64,000 nt of DNA from Acinetobacter shaoyimingii. GTDB lineage: Bacteria; Pseudomonadota; Gammaproteobacteria; Pseudomonadales; Moraxellaceae. Shown here piece by piece: positions 45,859 to 55,286 of the stretch. The DNA lies in NCBI RefSeq assembly GCF_011578045.1, contig NZ_CP049801.1, forward strand, positions 2,232,001 to 2,296,000, read 5' to 3'. The notes under the pieces are model-generated. The model had not been told where the DNA came from and made no database searches. It saw nothing but the letters and a program-made list of their open reading frames with translations. Every line of letters starts with the position of its first letter. Position 1 is the stretch's first letter. The position numbers and the translations under genes were made by a program.

Positions 45859-46617
45859 TTAAAACACCGTTCGAATTTCTACATTTGGATCATGTTCATC
45901 TAAGCGTTGAGCAATGATGTGTAACTTTCGAGTTGGCACAGCAGGAAAAAGATGATGTTCAACGTGGTAAAACATATTGTAGGTCACGATCCGCTTAAAC
46001 TCATTACGCACGGTACGCGCCATGTAAACATGATCTTCTGTATCATGATGCACCGTCCAAACGGCAAAAAAGGCGGTCATACATTGACCAATGAGCATGA
46101 CACATACATGGTATTTCAACACCGTAATATCAAACACAGTAAAAACCATTGCAATGAAAATAATATTTGCCAATAACTCAGCTATCATCCATTTTCTTTG
46201 AATTTTGCTTCCAACCTCAAAAGCCTTTTTATGAAGCATCAATGGAAAAGCAGGACCAAATAACAAGGCCTGCCACCAACGCATACGTGCACTTTTGGCT
46301 TCGACATCTTCATCTTGCATACAATGTTGATGATGTCTGAGATGATTAATTTGTACGGCATGCATTGAGCCTAACATTAAGATACTAAGTATAAACATCA
46401 CCCAATGGGTAAGCTGCTTAGACAAGCCCAATGCAAAGTGAAAGGCATTATGGACCTGACGCAACCCTGTCAAAAAAAACATAAATGAACAGAACATCGC
46501 AACCGGATACCATGTCAAAAATGCGAATACAAATGAGGCCATAAACCATGGCAAGGAAATCAATAATTCACTCAGCACATCTTTCTTACTGAGGTACATC
46601 AAATCGTGCCAAGGCAC
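45859..46617 (-). CDS. Fatty-acid desaturase family protein, start region disrupted
   Basis: An integral membrane di-iron desaturase-like protein with several hydrophobic segments and three histidine clusters: HNAFH, HLRHHQH and HVEHH. The frame from GTG 46617 gives 252 residues, but no ribosome binding site precedes this GTG. Thirty bases upstream, in the same frame, an ATG at 46647 preceded by an AGAGAAAA site encodes MNIQQQLL and then a TAA at 46621-46623. The natural start may therefore be 46647, with a nonsense mutation after eight codons. The gene could reinitiate at 46617 or be inactive. Confidence 0.7.
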   Translation of the reverse strand: MPWHDLMYLSKKDVLSELLISLPWFMASFVFAFLTWYPVAMFCSFMFFLTGLRQVHNAFHFALGLSKQLTHWVMFILSILMLGSMHAVQINHLRHHQHCMQDEDVEAKSARMRWWQALLFGPAFPLMLHKKAFEVGSKIQRKWMIAELLANIIFIAMVFTVFDITVLKYHVCVMLIGQCMTAFFAVWTVHHDTEDHVYMARTVRNEFKRIVTYNMFYHVEHHLFPAVPTRKLHIIAQRLDEHDPNVEIRTVF

Positions 46618-46887
46618 TTGTTATAATAATTGCTGTTGTATATTCATGTTTTTCTCTATTCATTATTAAATTTCTTTCATAAGAATTATTTTTATAACAC
46701 TATTAAGCAATACGATGAATGAAACCATAGATCCTATTCAAAGCATAAAAATTGCAAATAATAAGAAAATGAAACATCCTCTTTAAAACATTTATAAAGC
46801 ATTTCATCTCCTGAATGCTTTTATAACCGTTTGATGTAAACATATAAGCGCATCTGTATTCGGGACAAAGCTAATCTAAGAAAGAAT

Positions 46888-47658
46888 TTATATTCTATTC
46901 ATAATAGCATCACTTAAATCATGGTAAATTTTTTTTAAATCATCCCGATGAAGTTCCTTCAACATTTTCTCATGCATATTGATAATATTTTGATCCTTTC
47001 GAACCGCAGGTCCAGTTTGTACTGTTTGAGGAGCATGCTGTGTAGCTTTATGTGCTGTTTCGATCATCAATGGATATAACAAACTAAAATCAACATCTCG
47101 TGCATCCACCACTTGTTTTGCCATGTCGTAACAATAATTAGTGAAATTACAAGCAAATACTGCCGATAAGTGTAAGCTTAAACGCTGTGCTGAATCGTAG
47201 TGATAAACACGCTGGCTCAGCTGATTGGCGATATTTGTGAGCAAGCTCAAATCAGCATCCTGACTGGCTTCAATCAATAAAGGCGTTGTCTTCCAGTCAA
47301 TGTCTCTCTCTAAGCTAAATGTTTGCAATGGGTACAATACGCCACAGCGCGTATGATACTGCTCTAAAATATGGATATGTGTACTGCCCGATGTATGGGC
47401 AATCAATACATCATCAAAATATTCTGCAATGCCTTGAATAACTGTATTGATGGCTTGATCACTCACCGCAATAACCAACACGTCGATATGTTGTTGCATT
47501 TGTGAAAACTGGTCACACGCACGAGCAGATACACGCTGCGCCAATTGTTCAGCATATTCAATAGATCGACTATAAATATCGACAATCTCATGATCTTGAT
47601 GCAATGCTTTTGCTAAATGTGTCGCTACTCGCCCTGCACCGACCAAACTAATACGCAT
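46888..47658 (-). CDS. DUF2520 / Rossmann-fold oxidoreductase-like protein
   Basis: A 256-residue protein with an N-terminal dinucleotide-binding fold (ISLVGAGRVATHLAKAL) and the characteristic HTSGS and GVLYPLQTFS segments of the DUF2520 family. It resembles NADP-dependent dehydrogenases of the prephenate/6-phosphogluconate type in layout. The C-terminal half is helical. The substrate is unknown. It lies downstream of the envelope lipoprotein locus on the same strand, past a terminator. Confidence 0.85.
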   Translation of the reverse strand: MRISLVGAGRVATHLAKALHQDHEIVDIYSRSIEYAEQLAQRVSARACDQFSQMQQHIDVLVIAVSDQAINTVIQGIAEYFDDVLIAHTSGSTHIHILEQYHTRCGVLYPLQTFSLERDIDWKTTPLLIEASQDADLSLLTNIANQLSQRVYHYDSAQRLSLHLSAVFACNFTNYCYDMAKQVVDARDVDFSLLYPLMIETAHKATQHAPQTVQTGPAVRKDQNIINMHEKMLKELHRDDLKKIYHDLSDAIMNRI

Positions 47659-47699
47659 GATGGTAAATCCTTAAAATTTTGCACAGCATGCCAATAAAA

Positions 47700-47723
47700 A
47701 AAGGACGAATCAATTCGTCCTTT
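47700..47723 (-). terminator. Terminator of the first LprI-like lipoprotein gene
   Basis: AAAGGACGAA pairs perfectly with TTCGTCCTTT across a four-base loop, with a T-rich tail on the minus strand. Confidence 0.9.
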
Positions 47724-47752
47724 GGTTTTTTAGCTTTCAAAAACACATTTAA

Positions 47753-48775
47753 TTAAAAAACATTGTTTAAATAAACAATACGTTCGTTGGTGCGTTGGTT
47801 GAAACACTTGGTATATTGCATATCAACATTTTGTTGCTGCATTGCATCGTCCCAATAATTATATTGTTTTTGATAGGTTTCCCGTTCGCTATCAGAGAGG
47901 TTATATGCAGGTTTTTGTGCAATGACCTTACAATCAATATCACGTTTTTCAAACCACTCAGATTGATCTTGCTGCAGTTCTGCCTTCTGTTCATCACTAA
48001 AACGATCCCATGTTTGATTCAAGCGCTCAACAACCTTACTCTTTTCCTCATTCAATTCTTTTTTTCGGATATCCATGGCTTTTTGCGCCAATTCAACCTG
48101 TTCAGCATTTTTAAGGGTATTTTGAGTCTGCTCTTCTTTGATACTTGAATTCTCTTTAACATAAGCCTCATATTGAACAGCTTTTTGAGTAATGATGACA
48201 ACAGCATTAATGACATCGTCCTGTTGGCGAGTGCTTAATGAATAACCCTCTTTGTCGGTCTTAATCACATTAAAACCAAATTTACCTTTGAGATAATCAT
48301 CTTGAACGGTCAGTGGAACTTCACGACCATCCAAATAATCCATTAAGGTAGAATAGCTGCTCTCACACTCATCGCATTCACGTTCTACCTCTGCTTCTAA
48401 ATAGGCATTTTCAGCACGTTTTAATAAACCCTTAGGGAAATTCACAACGATTTGCCCTTCACACTCAAGCTCATTGGTTTTATTTGTATCTGGAGTGAGG
48501 GTACGAATGCCTTTAATCTCAAATTTCAAACTGTCATTAATTTTTTTCAATAAAGCTTGATCTGAATGATAGTAAGAAGTTTCTCTTAGACGCTTATCAA
48601 TTTTTTTCAAATATTCTTGTTTTAAAAAATTCTGTAGGTCTTTTAGATTACTTTCGCTGGTACAGCTCCATTCCGACGCCGTGGTCGCTGTATCGTCTTT
48701 TTTTGTCTTGAATTTATCACAACCACTAAAGAGTAAAGTTGTAGCTAACATACTGATGATTAATGTCTTATTCAT
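47753..48775 (-). CDS. Lipoprotein with LprI/DUF1311-like C-terminal domain
   Basis: A 340-residue lipoprotein with lipobox LLFSGC (Cys19). The central part (about 30-200) is a lipoprotein-type domain shared with the products at 50659 and 51574. A helical, lysine-rich linker follows. The C-terminal region (about 245-340) has the LNQTWDRFSDEQKAEL, SEWFEKRDIDCK and YTKCFNQRTNER pattern of the LprI lysozyme-inhibitor/DUF1311 family, including two cysteines. It may bind lysozyme or another wall enzyme. It ends at a strong terminator. Confidence 0.75.
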   Translation of the reverse strand: MNKTLIISMLATTLLFSGCDKFKTKKDDTATTASEWSCTSESNLKDLQNFLKQEYLKKIDKRLRETSYYHSDQALLKKINDSLKFEIKGIRTLTPDTNKTNELECEGQIVVNFPKGLLKRAENAYLEAEVERECDECESSYSTLMDYLDGREVPLTVQDDYLKGKFGFNVIKTDKEGYSLSTRQQDDVINAVVIITQKAVQYEAYVKENSSIKEEQTQNTLKNAEQVELAQKAMDIRKKELNEEKSKVVERLNQTWDRFSDEQKAELQQDQSEWFEKRDIDCKVIAQKPAYNLSDSERETYQKQYNYWDDAMQQQNVDMQYTKCFNQRTNERIVYLNNVF

Positions 48776-48850
48776 TATGAAACCGAGTTGTAGTTATTTT
48801 GCTCAATATTAAAGCAAATTATTCAACGATTTACGATAGTTAAAATAAAA

Positions 48851-48874
48851 AAAACCTCGACTTATCGAGGTTTT
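48851..48874 (-). terminator. Terminator after the OmpA-domain gene
   Basis: AAAACCTCGA pairs perfectly with TCGAGGTTTT across a CTTA loop, with an eight-T tail on the minus strand. Confidence 0.9.
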
Positions 48875-48921
48875 GATTCAAAGCTTAGATTGAATTATGG
48901 TCTATATATTCAAAGTTAAAC

Positions 48922-50448
48922 TTAGTTTTTCTTTTCAATCCCGTTGCTGCCAACTTCACGTTTAACACCCGTTTCAGTATTCACCACTTCAAACTCAATA
49001 CGACGATTTTTAAATTGTCCTTCTGGTGTTGTATTGTCTGCCACAGGTTGCTCTTGACCGTATCCCACAGCAGTGAGTTTACTTTTATCAACACCTTTTG
49101 ATACAAGATAGTTCACCACAGCTTCAGCACGCAAGTTGGAAAGTTTGTTATTGACTTCGGCAGTACCCACTGAATCTGTATAGCCTTTCACTTTGAGATG
49201 TACATTATCCACTTCCTTGATGAGAACTGCCGCTTTATCTAAGACGGATTTATTTACATCAGGAATTTCAGCTGAAGAAAAAGCAAAGTTAATGATCTGT
49301 AGATTTAAAGCCTTTGCAATGTCCACAGGTTGTACTTTTTCTCGATCAATTTGATTTAAAGCAGACTCTGCTTTACGCACACTTTCATCAACCACTTTCT
49401 GTTCATTTGCAATGGTTTGCTGATTTAAACTTGATACAGCTTGAAATACAACATTGACCTCTGGTACCAATGGTTTGATTTTCTCTGCCAATTTCTTAAC
49501 CGTGTCTGTATCAGGTCCTTGAATTGAAATTTCAGCGCCAGTCCAAACTAAATTGATATGTGGTACACCTTGAATCAATTTCAAAACTTCAGGCAAAGCG
49601 GCTTGATCAACCAACTCTGATCTAAACTTATTGCTTGAATCCACTTCACAGCCCATAGGATGTTTAAATAATTGCTTAATATCTTGTTGTAAAATTTGAG
49701 TAAAAGTGGGATTTCCTATACGTGCTTTACATGTATCCAAATTCCCGCTCTTATCTGTGCTCAACTGAAAAAATGCCAGCTCTTGATCTGCATTTGGTGC
49801 AACTTGAGTATGATCAATTTTTTGATTTTTTTCCTGACAACTACGCCATAAAAAGGCAACGATTAAAGCAAGAATCAACAAGGCAATCAGTGGCAACAAA
49901 AACCCACCTTTTTTCTTTTCTGGTTCTGCGTGTGCCTTTTCGACAGGTACTGTTTTAACTGTTGGATCAGTTAAAGGCTTCAAATTATCATAATGAATCC
50001 CCATAGCACCTAAAATTGGCAGTGACCAAATGGGTAAAGTACCTCGAATCGTTTCACGATTGCGATCCAAGAAACGTGCAATGTCATCAGGTTCACGACT
50101 ACCAGCTAAATCTTCTAACACATTCAATGTCGGGGCTATTGATCGATCCAATAGATTTTCAACTTGATCATATGGCAATGAATGTTGAATAGATTGAATG
50201 AGCTGTTGCTTAGATTGAGTATCTTGTTGAAATAAATCCGATAATCTTGGGTTTAAGTTATGCTGTAATGACTCAATAAGTTTCGGTTTTGCTCTTAAAA
50301 TAATCAATAAAATGGGAAAAAATAATGATAAAACACTTTGTTTTTCATTCGTGATCGTTGCATCTTGCTGATTCAAATCTTGGTTTGAAAGGTCTTGCTT
50401 TAAAACAACTGGGATAACACGTTCTTTAAGTATTTGAATTAAATCCAT
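48922..50448 (-). CDS. Membrane-anchored OmpA-domain protein
   Basis: A 508-residue protein with a 180-residue cytoplasmic-type N-terminal region, one transmembrane helix (about 182-201, FLLPLIALLILALIVAFLW), a linker with BON-like repeats and a C-terminal OmpA peptidoglycan-binding domain (about 390-490). The OmpA motif includes NLRAEAVVNYLVSKGVD and NRRIEFEV. I chose the ATG at 50448 because a GGAG site lies six bases upstream. Its partners are three related lipoproteins, so a role in anchoring or sensing the cell wall is plausible. Confidence 0.8.
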   Translation of the reverse strand: MDLIQILKERVIPVVLKQDLSNQDLNQQDATITNEKQSVLSLFFPILLIILRAKPKLIESLQHNLNPRLSDLFQQDTQSKQQLIQSIQHSLPYDQVENLLDRSIAPTLNVLEDLAGSREPDDIARFLDRNRETIRGTLPIWSLPILGAMGIHYDNLKPLTDPTVKTVPVEKAHAEPEKKKGGFLLPLIALLILALIVAFLWRSCQEKNQKIDHTQVAPNADQELAFFQLSTDKSGNLDTCKARIGNPTFTQILQQDIKQLFKHPMGCEVDSSNKFRSELVDQAALPEVLKLIQGVPHINLVWTGAEISIQGPDTDTVKKLAEKIKPLVPEVNVVFQAVSSLNQQTIANEQKVVDESVRKAESALNQIDREKVQPVDIAKALNLQIINFAFSSAEIPDVNKSVLDKAAVLIKEVDNVHLKVKGYTDSVGTAEVNNKLSNLRAEAVVNYLVSKGVDKSKLTAVGYGQEQPVADNTTPEGQFKNRRIEFEVVNTETGVKREVGSNGIEKKN

Positions 50449-50601
50449 AGATAACTCCAATGTTATAATTTAATTTTTATGATATTTTTAACTATTTTAT
50501 TATAATATGTGATTTATTTATCATTATTACGTTTATGTAGCATTATGTCAGAGGACATTTACATAAATTACTGTTTAACAACAGTCATCATGATGACATC
50601 A

Positions 50602-50627
50602 AAAAAGCCAGCCGAAGCTGACTTTTT
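50602..50627 (-). terminator. Terminator of the second LprI-like gene
   Basis: AAAAAGCCAGC pairs with GCTGACTTTTT with one A-C mismatch around a CGAA loop (TTCG on the minus strand). A T-run follows. Confidence 0.88.
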
Positions 50628-50658
50628 CAGATGCTCATGCTTAGAAAAACGAATCAAT

Positions 50659-51558
50659 TTATTCCAAGTAAAAAATCTTTTGTCTAAGTACTGATGTTCT
50701 TTGCTCTGTCATACTCGCTTCGCAATTTAAGCGATGGATCTCTGGATTAACCGCATCAGTACTGTCTAACTTACACTCAAGATCACGCTTTTTAAGCCAA
50801 ATTTTCTGTTCATCAAGCAACTGATCACGGACCTCTTTGGTCGTCGCATTCCACACCAAATTCAAATTTTTATTGGCATTATCTAATCGAGTCTGCGCCT
50901 CTGAAATCAGTAATGAATTATATTCTTTCTCTGCCGCCGCTTCTTCAGCTTGACGCTGTAATTCTTCTTGCTTTGCAATCTCGGCAGCATTTAAACGTGC
51001 TGATTTCAATAAAGAATCTATTACGACATCACGTACAAAATAAGCAACACTCTCACCATTTTCAAGTTGTACATATACTTTTTTTGCATCATCTGTTGGT
51101 TGAACCATATAGTCTATAGATGTCTTTAACTGATTTGATTCTAATGATAAATCAGCAAGAACAGCCGCTTGCGCTACTTTAGTATCATCATACACTGCAC
51201 GTGCTGCATCAGCATCTGTAATGATTTCACCTGGAATATTCACAACAAAATTGGTGACACAATATTCCTTTTTGCTGTTTGGGTCAGAATTGTTGGTGCG
51301 TATATCTGTTACATTAAATGTCACTTTGGCAAGAGCTGCTCGCAATTTACCCATATCAATGGTGATATTTTCTGAAGCAATCAGATTTTTAACACGTTCT
51401 GCAGAAGCATCGCTTAAAACCTTACTGAAACTTTCAACCACCAATTGTTTGGCTGTTTCATTGTCACATTTAATGCTTGATCCTGTGAATGTAGAAACTT
51501 TGTCACAACCAGCTAAAGCCATCATACTAAAAGCAGTCAGAATTAATTTAGTTTTCAC
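50659..51558 (-). CDS. Lipoprotein with LprI-like C-terminus, paralogue
   Basis: A 299-residue lipoprotein with lipobox MALAGC (Cys18). It shares with its neighbours the pattern of a cysteine after the signal (KCDNETA), then DIRTNNSDPNSKKEYC and a beta-rich domain. The C-terminal 110 residues include an LprI-like NLNLVWNATTKEVRDQL and CxxC-type cysteines. It is probably the partner of the gene at 51574, which it follows after 15 bases. Confidence 0.72.
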   Translation of the reverse strand: MKTKLILTAFSMMALAGCDKVSTFTGSSIKCDNETAKQLVVESFSKVLSDASAERVKNLIASENITIDMGKLRAALAKVTFNVTDIRTNNSDPNSKKEYCVTNFVVNIPGEIITDADAARAVYDDTKVAQAAVLADLSLESNQLKTSIDYMVQPTDDAKKVYVQLENGESVAYFVRDVVIDSLLKSARLNAAEIAKQEELQRQAEEAAAEKEYNSLLISEAQTRLDNANKNLNLVWNATTKEVRDQLLDEQKIWLKKRDLECKLDSTDAVNPEIHRLNCEASMTEQRTSVLRQKIFYLE

Positions 51559-51573
51559 AATGTCATCTCCTGC

Positions 51574-52296
51574 TTAGTATTCTGAATAATAATCATCAGT
51601 ATCAATAGTGGCTGCATCAGCCGCTACCACAGCATCTTCAGCAGCAACTGTAGCTTCATAAGCTGCTTGTTCAGTACTCTTTGCTTGTTTTTTCGCCGCT
51701 TCAATTGAACGTATTTCGTTTTTCTCAATTTGCGGTTTTAAGAACGCGTAGGTTAATGTATCTGCAACCAATCTATTGGTATTGCCAGTATTTTTAAGAA
51801 CAGCAAATACTTTTTCACCACTATCAGAAGGTTGAAGTTCGTAATTTAAAACCAGATCAATTTTATTATTGGAAAATGACACGTCTAGTTTATTGGCCTG
51901 TTGTTCGACACTATCTGAATTAACTTTGGCACGAGCTTCATCCGATTTTTTAACCAGATCTGCAGGAATGGTAATATTTAAATCAATAGAACACTGCGTC
52001 TTTGGACTATTTGGATCGATAAAATCTGTACGACTATCTGTAGTTGTAAACTTTACATTTTGAGCAGTGATTTTTAATTTAGATGGATCTAAATCTTTGA
52101 TATTGCCGTCAGCAATTAATTGTTTTAATTCTTTTTCAAGCGTTTTGTTTAAATCATCTTTCAATATGGAGTGGATAAGTTGATTTGCTGATTCATCATC
52201 ACATTTAAGGTGTTTTGAAAACAAAGATCCGCATCCTGTAAGACTCAGGCAAACCATACTTAACATCAAAATTTTGTGATTAGATTTGATTCTCAT
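51574..52296 (-). CDS. Lipoprotein paralogue without the LprI tail
   Basis: A 240-residue lipoprotein (lipobox LSLTGC). It carries the same first domain as 47753 and 50659 (KCDDESANQL, then DSRTDFIDPNSPKTQC). Its C-terminus is low complexity, rich in alanine and aspartate (AAEDAVVAADAATIDT), rather than an LprI domain. I took the ATG at 52296 as start because a GAGGGG site precedes it; a GTG at 52308 abuts that site. It is the first gene of the envelope locus. Confidence 0.7.
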   Translation of the reverse strand: MRIKSNHKILMLSMVCLSLTGCGSLFSKHLKCDDESANQLIHSILKDDLNKTLEKELKQLIADGNIKDLDPSKLKITAQNVKFTTTDSRTDFIDPNSPKTQCSIDLNITIPADLVKKSDEARAKVNSDSVEQQANKLDVSFSNNKIDLVLNYELQPSDSGEKVFAVLKNTGNTNRLVADTLTYAFLKPQIEKNEIRSIEAAKKQAKSTEQAAYEATVAAEDAVVAADAATIDTDDYYSEY

Positions 52297-52357
52297 TGTG
52301 TTGTACACCCCTCAAAAAGTTACAGAAGTATAAATAAACACAATATATAATTACAAT

Positions 52358-52386
52358 AATAAAGCTGGAAAAATTCCAGCTTTATT
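52358..52386 (-). terminator. Terminator after pyrC'
   Basis: AATAAAGCTGGAA pairs perfectly with TTCCAGCTTTATT across a short loop, with a T-rich tail on the minus strand. Confidence 0.7.
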
Positions 52387-52419
52387 GATTGATTTTATTT
52401 AAATTTTATTTTAGAAAGG

Positions 52420-53655
52420 TTAAGAAATAAAGACCTTTATCACTTTACCTTTCACATTCTGTCCGAGCAAAGGTGTATTTTTTCCTTGCGATAAAATACT
52501 TTCTTTTGCCACTTCCCATTGCAATGCCGGATCAACCAGTACCCAACCAGATTCGTCTTTCCAACGCTCGATCATATGAGCAACTTTAGCCGCTGAAAGT
52601 GTGACTTTTTCAACCCATTCTAATGGCGTAAATAAACCTTCATCAATGAGCTGAATCCCAAACGGCACATAGGTATCAAATGCTGTAAATCCAGGCAGTG
52701 TCTCTGCAAATGGTGCAAGTTTCGCCGAGCTACTCAGTGGCTCATGATGCGTACAAATCACATCAATGACGCCATCTTTTAAGCCCTGACGAAGCAATTG
52801 TTTATCTTGTTCAGAACGTAACGGCGGACGCACATGTGCAAGTGAGTTAAAGCCATCAATCAATGCATCTGTTAGATGTAACTGATGCATCGCAACATCA
52901 CAAGTCACAGGTAAGCCTTTTTCTTTGGCAATACGAATCAGTTCAACTGAAGCCCCACACGATAACAAACCGAAATGCGCACGAACTTTAGTTGCTTCAA
53001 CCATCAATAAATATTTAGCAATGGCCACGGTTTCTGCTAACGCAGGAATCATGGGTAAACCTTGACGAGATGCAATAAAACCTTCATGCACACAACCATC
53101 TTTGGCAATTTGTGGCTCTTCTGCATAGAACACAACGGTCATACCAAGACCAGCTGCATATTCCAATGTACGTAGTACCACATCATCATCTGCAAACGGC
53201 GCATTCGCATTGGAAACTGCTGAACAGCCCCCTTTTTTCAGACCTGCCATATTGGCAGGTTGATTGCCTTTTAAACCTTGAGTTTGTGCACCAATCACTT
53301 CTAGATAAATACCGCCATCCAACATGGCTTTTTCCACCAAGCCATGAATCAATGCGCCATTGTCTTGCACAATCGGTTTAGAGTCTGGTGGTGTAAACAC
53401 ATGCAAAATGCCATTTTCACGTGCAGCACGACCTTCAGATTTTAAAGTTCCGTGTTGCTGTTGACCTGGTTCACGCAAACGTGCACATAAGTCGACCATG
53501 GTTGGCATCAGCCATTTGCCTTGACCATCAATGGTTTCTGTAACATCTGCCGTTTCAGCAACGAATTTACCTTGTTCAATATAAACTGTTTGCACTTGAT
53601 CAGTTTTCGCAATCGGATCGAGAACACGTACATTTTCAATTTTTACAATAGTCAT
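52420..53655 (-). CDS. Dihydroorotase-like protein PyrC' (catalytically inactive)
   Basis: A 411-residue amidohydrolase-fold protein. Active dihydroorotases carry an HxH metal motif after a PGxID segment; here the site reads MPTMVDLCARLREPG, with no histidines (residues 50-64). It should not bind the metals and is probably inactive. In Pseudomonas such PyrC' proteins are structural partners of aspartate transcarbamoylase. The gene lies nine bases behind pyrB, which supports that role here. A functional dihydroorotase must be encoded elsewhere. Confidence 0.9.
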   Translation of the reverse strand: MTIVKIENVRVLDPIAKTDQVQTVYIEQGKFVAETADVTETIDGQGKWLMPTMVDLCARLREPGQQQHGTLKSEGRAARENGILHVFTPPDSKPIVQDNGALIHGLVEKAMLDGGIYLEVIGAQTQGLKGNQPANMAGLKKGGCSAVSNANAPFADDDVVLRTLEYAAGLGMTVVFYAEEPQIAKDGCVHEGFIASRQGLPMIPALAETVAIAKYLLMVEATKVRAHFGLLSCGASVELIRIAKEKGLPVTCDVAMHQLHLTDALIDGFNSLAHVRPPLRSEQDKQLLRQGLKDGVIDVICTHHEPLSSSAKLAPFAETLPGFTAFDTYVPFGIQLIDEGLFTPLEWVEKVTLSAAKVAHMIERWKDESGWVLVDPALQWEVAKESILSQGKNTPLLGQNVKGKVIKVFIS

Positions 53656-53664
53656 GACCGTTCC

Positions 53665-54681
53665 TTATACCGCAATCGCTTCAATTAAACCTTTTTCCTG
53701 CAGCTGACCTTGCATCGCTAAGGCCAAAACTGCCATACGCACCGCAATACCATTGGTCACTTGATGCAAAATCACATTTTGCGGACCATCTGCAATACTT
53801 GAGTCAATTTCGACACCACGATTCATCGGTCCTGGATGCATCACGATGCAATCTGGTTTTGCCATCGCTAAACGTTCTTTGTTTAAGCCATACATTTTGT
53901 AAAATTCAGCTTGTGATGCGAGTGCGGGTGAATCAATACGTTCATTTTGAATACGTAGCGTAATAATCACGTCACAGTCTTTGATGCCTTCTTCCATGTT
54001 GTTGAATAAGCGAACCCCTTCGCCATATTCTTCAAAACCATAAGGAAGCAAAGTATTTGGCGCTACCACGCGAATGTCTTTACACCCTAGAGTTTGCAAT
54101 GCTGCAACATCGGAACGAGCTACACGTGAATGCTTAATATCACCAATAATAGCAATGGAAATATCTTCAAATTTTTTCTTGGTTTCACGGCGAATGGTGA
54201 GCATGTCCAACATCGCCTGTGTAGGATGCGCATGACGTCCATCACCTGCATTAATAATTGCAACATTTGGGCAAACTGTTTGTGCAATAAAATGCGCAGC
54301 ACCAGAAGATGAATGACGAACCACGAAAATATCCGCAGCCATCGCTTCTAAGTTCCACAACGTATCACGGAGCGTTTCGCCTTTAGATGTACTTGAACGT
54401 GCAATATCAATGTTTAATACATTGGCTGACAGACGTTTAGCAGCAGCTTCAAAGGTGGTACGAGTACGCGTAGAATTTTCAAAGAAGAGGTTCATTACTG
54501 TGCGCCCTTCTAAAAGCGGTGTGGTAATGAGTTGGTTTTGATCGTTAAAAAAAGAATTGGCAGTATCTAGAATTTTTGTCAGGGTTTCTTTAGAAAGACC
54601 TTCTATGGTCAAGAAATGTTTGAGATTACCCTGTTGATTGAGTTGAATCTGACTCGGAGAATGTAACGACGCCAAGTGCAT
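53665..54681 (-). CDS. pyrB: Aspartate carbamoyltransferase catalytic subunit
   Basis: PyrB condenses carbamoyl phosphate with aspartate. The 338-residue protein has [13 protein letters not shown] for phosphate binding, [13 protein letters not shown] and the [10 protein letters not shown] segment. The extra N-terminal residues (about 1-25) are typical of the class whose activity depends on PyrC'. It heads the pyrB-pyrC' pair. The leader has a TATAAT and an inverted repeat. Confidence 0.96.
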   Translation of the reverse strand: MHLASLHSPSQIQLNQQGNLKHFLTIEGLSKETLTKILDTANSFFNDQNQLITTPLLEGRTVMNLFFENSTRTRTTFEAAAKRLSANVLNIDIARSSTSKGETLRDTLWNLEAMAADIFVVRHSSSGAAHFIAQTVCPNVAIINAGDGRHAHPTQAMLDMLTIRRETKKKFEDISIAIIGDIKHSRVARSDVAALQTLGCKDIRVVAPNTLLPYGFEEYGEGVRLFNNMEEGIKDCDVIITLRIQNERIDSPALASQAEFYKMYGLNKERLAMAKPDCIVMHPGPMNRGVEIDSSIADGPQNVILHQVTNGIAVRMAVLALAMQGQLQEKGLIEAIAV

Positions 54682-54693
54682 GAGAGATTCCTT

Positions 54694-54716
54694 ATACGTT
54701 AAGTCAACGTATTATA
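54694..54716 (-). promoter_or_regulatory. Promoter and inverted repeat of pyrB
   Basis: On the minus strand a TATAAT (54711-54716) precedes pyrB. The inverted repeat ATACGTT/AACGTAT (54694-54700 with 54706-54712) overlaps the expected start of transcription, so it could be an operator or a leader hairpin. No good -35 box is visible. Confidence 0.45.
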
Positions 54717-54864
54717 CAGATTATCTGTTTATTTGGCAGTGAGCAATCATGCTAATCGCTTTTTTATTATGCACTATATTTCTCAAAATAACGCTATTAG
54801 TTATTATTTTTCATATATTTATTTTAAACAAAAATATCATAAATCCCGATATACAATTTACAGT

Positions 54865-55260
54865 TTAACGCCAATACACCATGCCATTCGCATCAAAAAC
54901 CACATATTCTTTTACAGTCTGGCGTTTACCATTTTTCCAAACTTGCGTCTGAATATCCACTTGAAATTTGCCATCATTGCGCTGTACCCATGCAATTGGT
55001 GTCGTTTCAATTCGATCATAATATTCACGCCGACCTAAACCTAACTTACCCAGATTCATTCCTTCAACTTGGCTAATATCAATTTCTCGTAGATGCGATA
55101 GCCGATGGATGTAAAGCATTAAATTGGTTCTCTTCCCCTTTTTTTCGCTAGCAACAGCTAAAGTTCGGTCTGCATTCCAAAATGCATGTTCAGGAATTTT
55201 AGCCCATACACCGGTATAACTCAGGCAGTAGAGACATGTCATTATTATGATTTTCTTCAT
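54865..55260 (-). CDS. Small exported hypothetical protein
   Basis: A 131-residue precursor with a signal peptide (MKKIIIMTCLYCLSYTGVWA). The mature part is beta-rich and basic with two tryptophan-containing segments (AFWNADRT, YWR at the C-terminus). No domain is known to me. It is probably periplasmic. It lies 26 bases downstream of the LysE-type gene and may be cotranscribed with it. Confidence 0.6.
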   Translation of the reverse strand: MKKIIIMTCLYCLSYTGVWAKIPEHAFWNADRTLAVASEKKGKRTNLMLYIHRLSHLREIDISQVEGMNLGKLGLGRREYYDRIETTPIAWVQRNDGKFQVDIQTQVWKNGKRQTVKEYVVFDANGMVYWR

Positions 55261-55286
55261 TAGTTTATCTTTCTTTTAAGTATGTT

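Noticed and set aside
54733-55038. A 101-residue plus-strand frame antisense to the small exported protein
   Set aside because: It overlaps a better gene with a signal peptide on the other strand and has no motif of its own.
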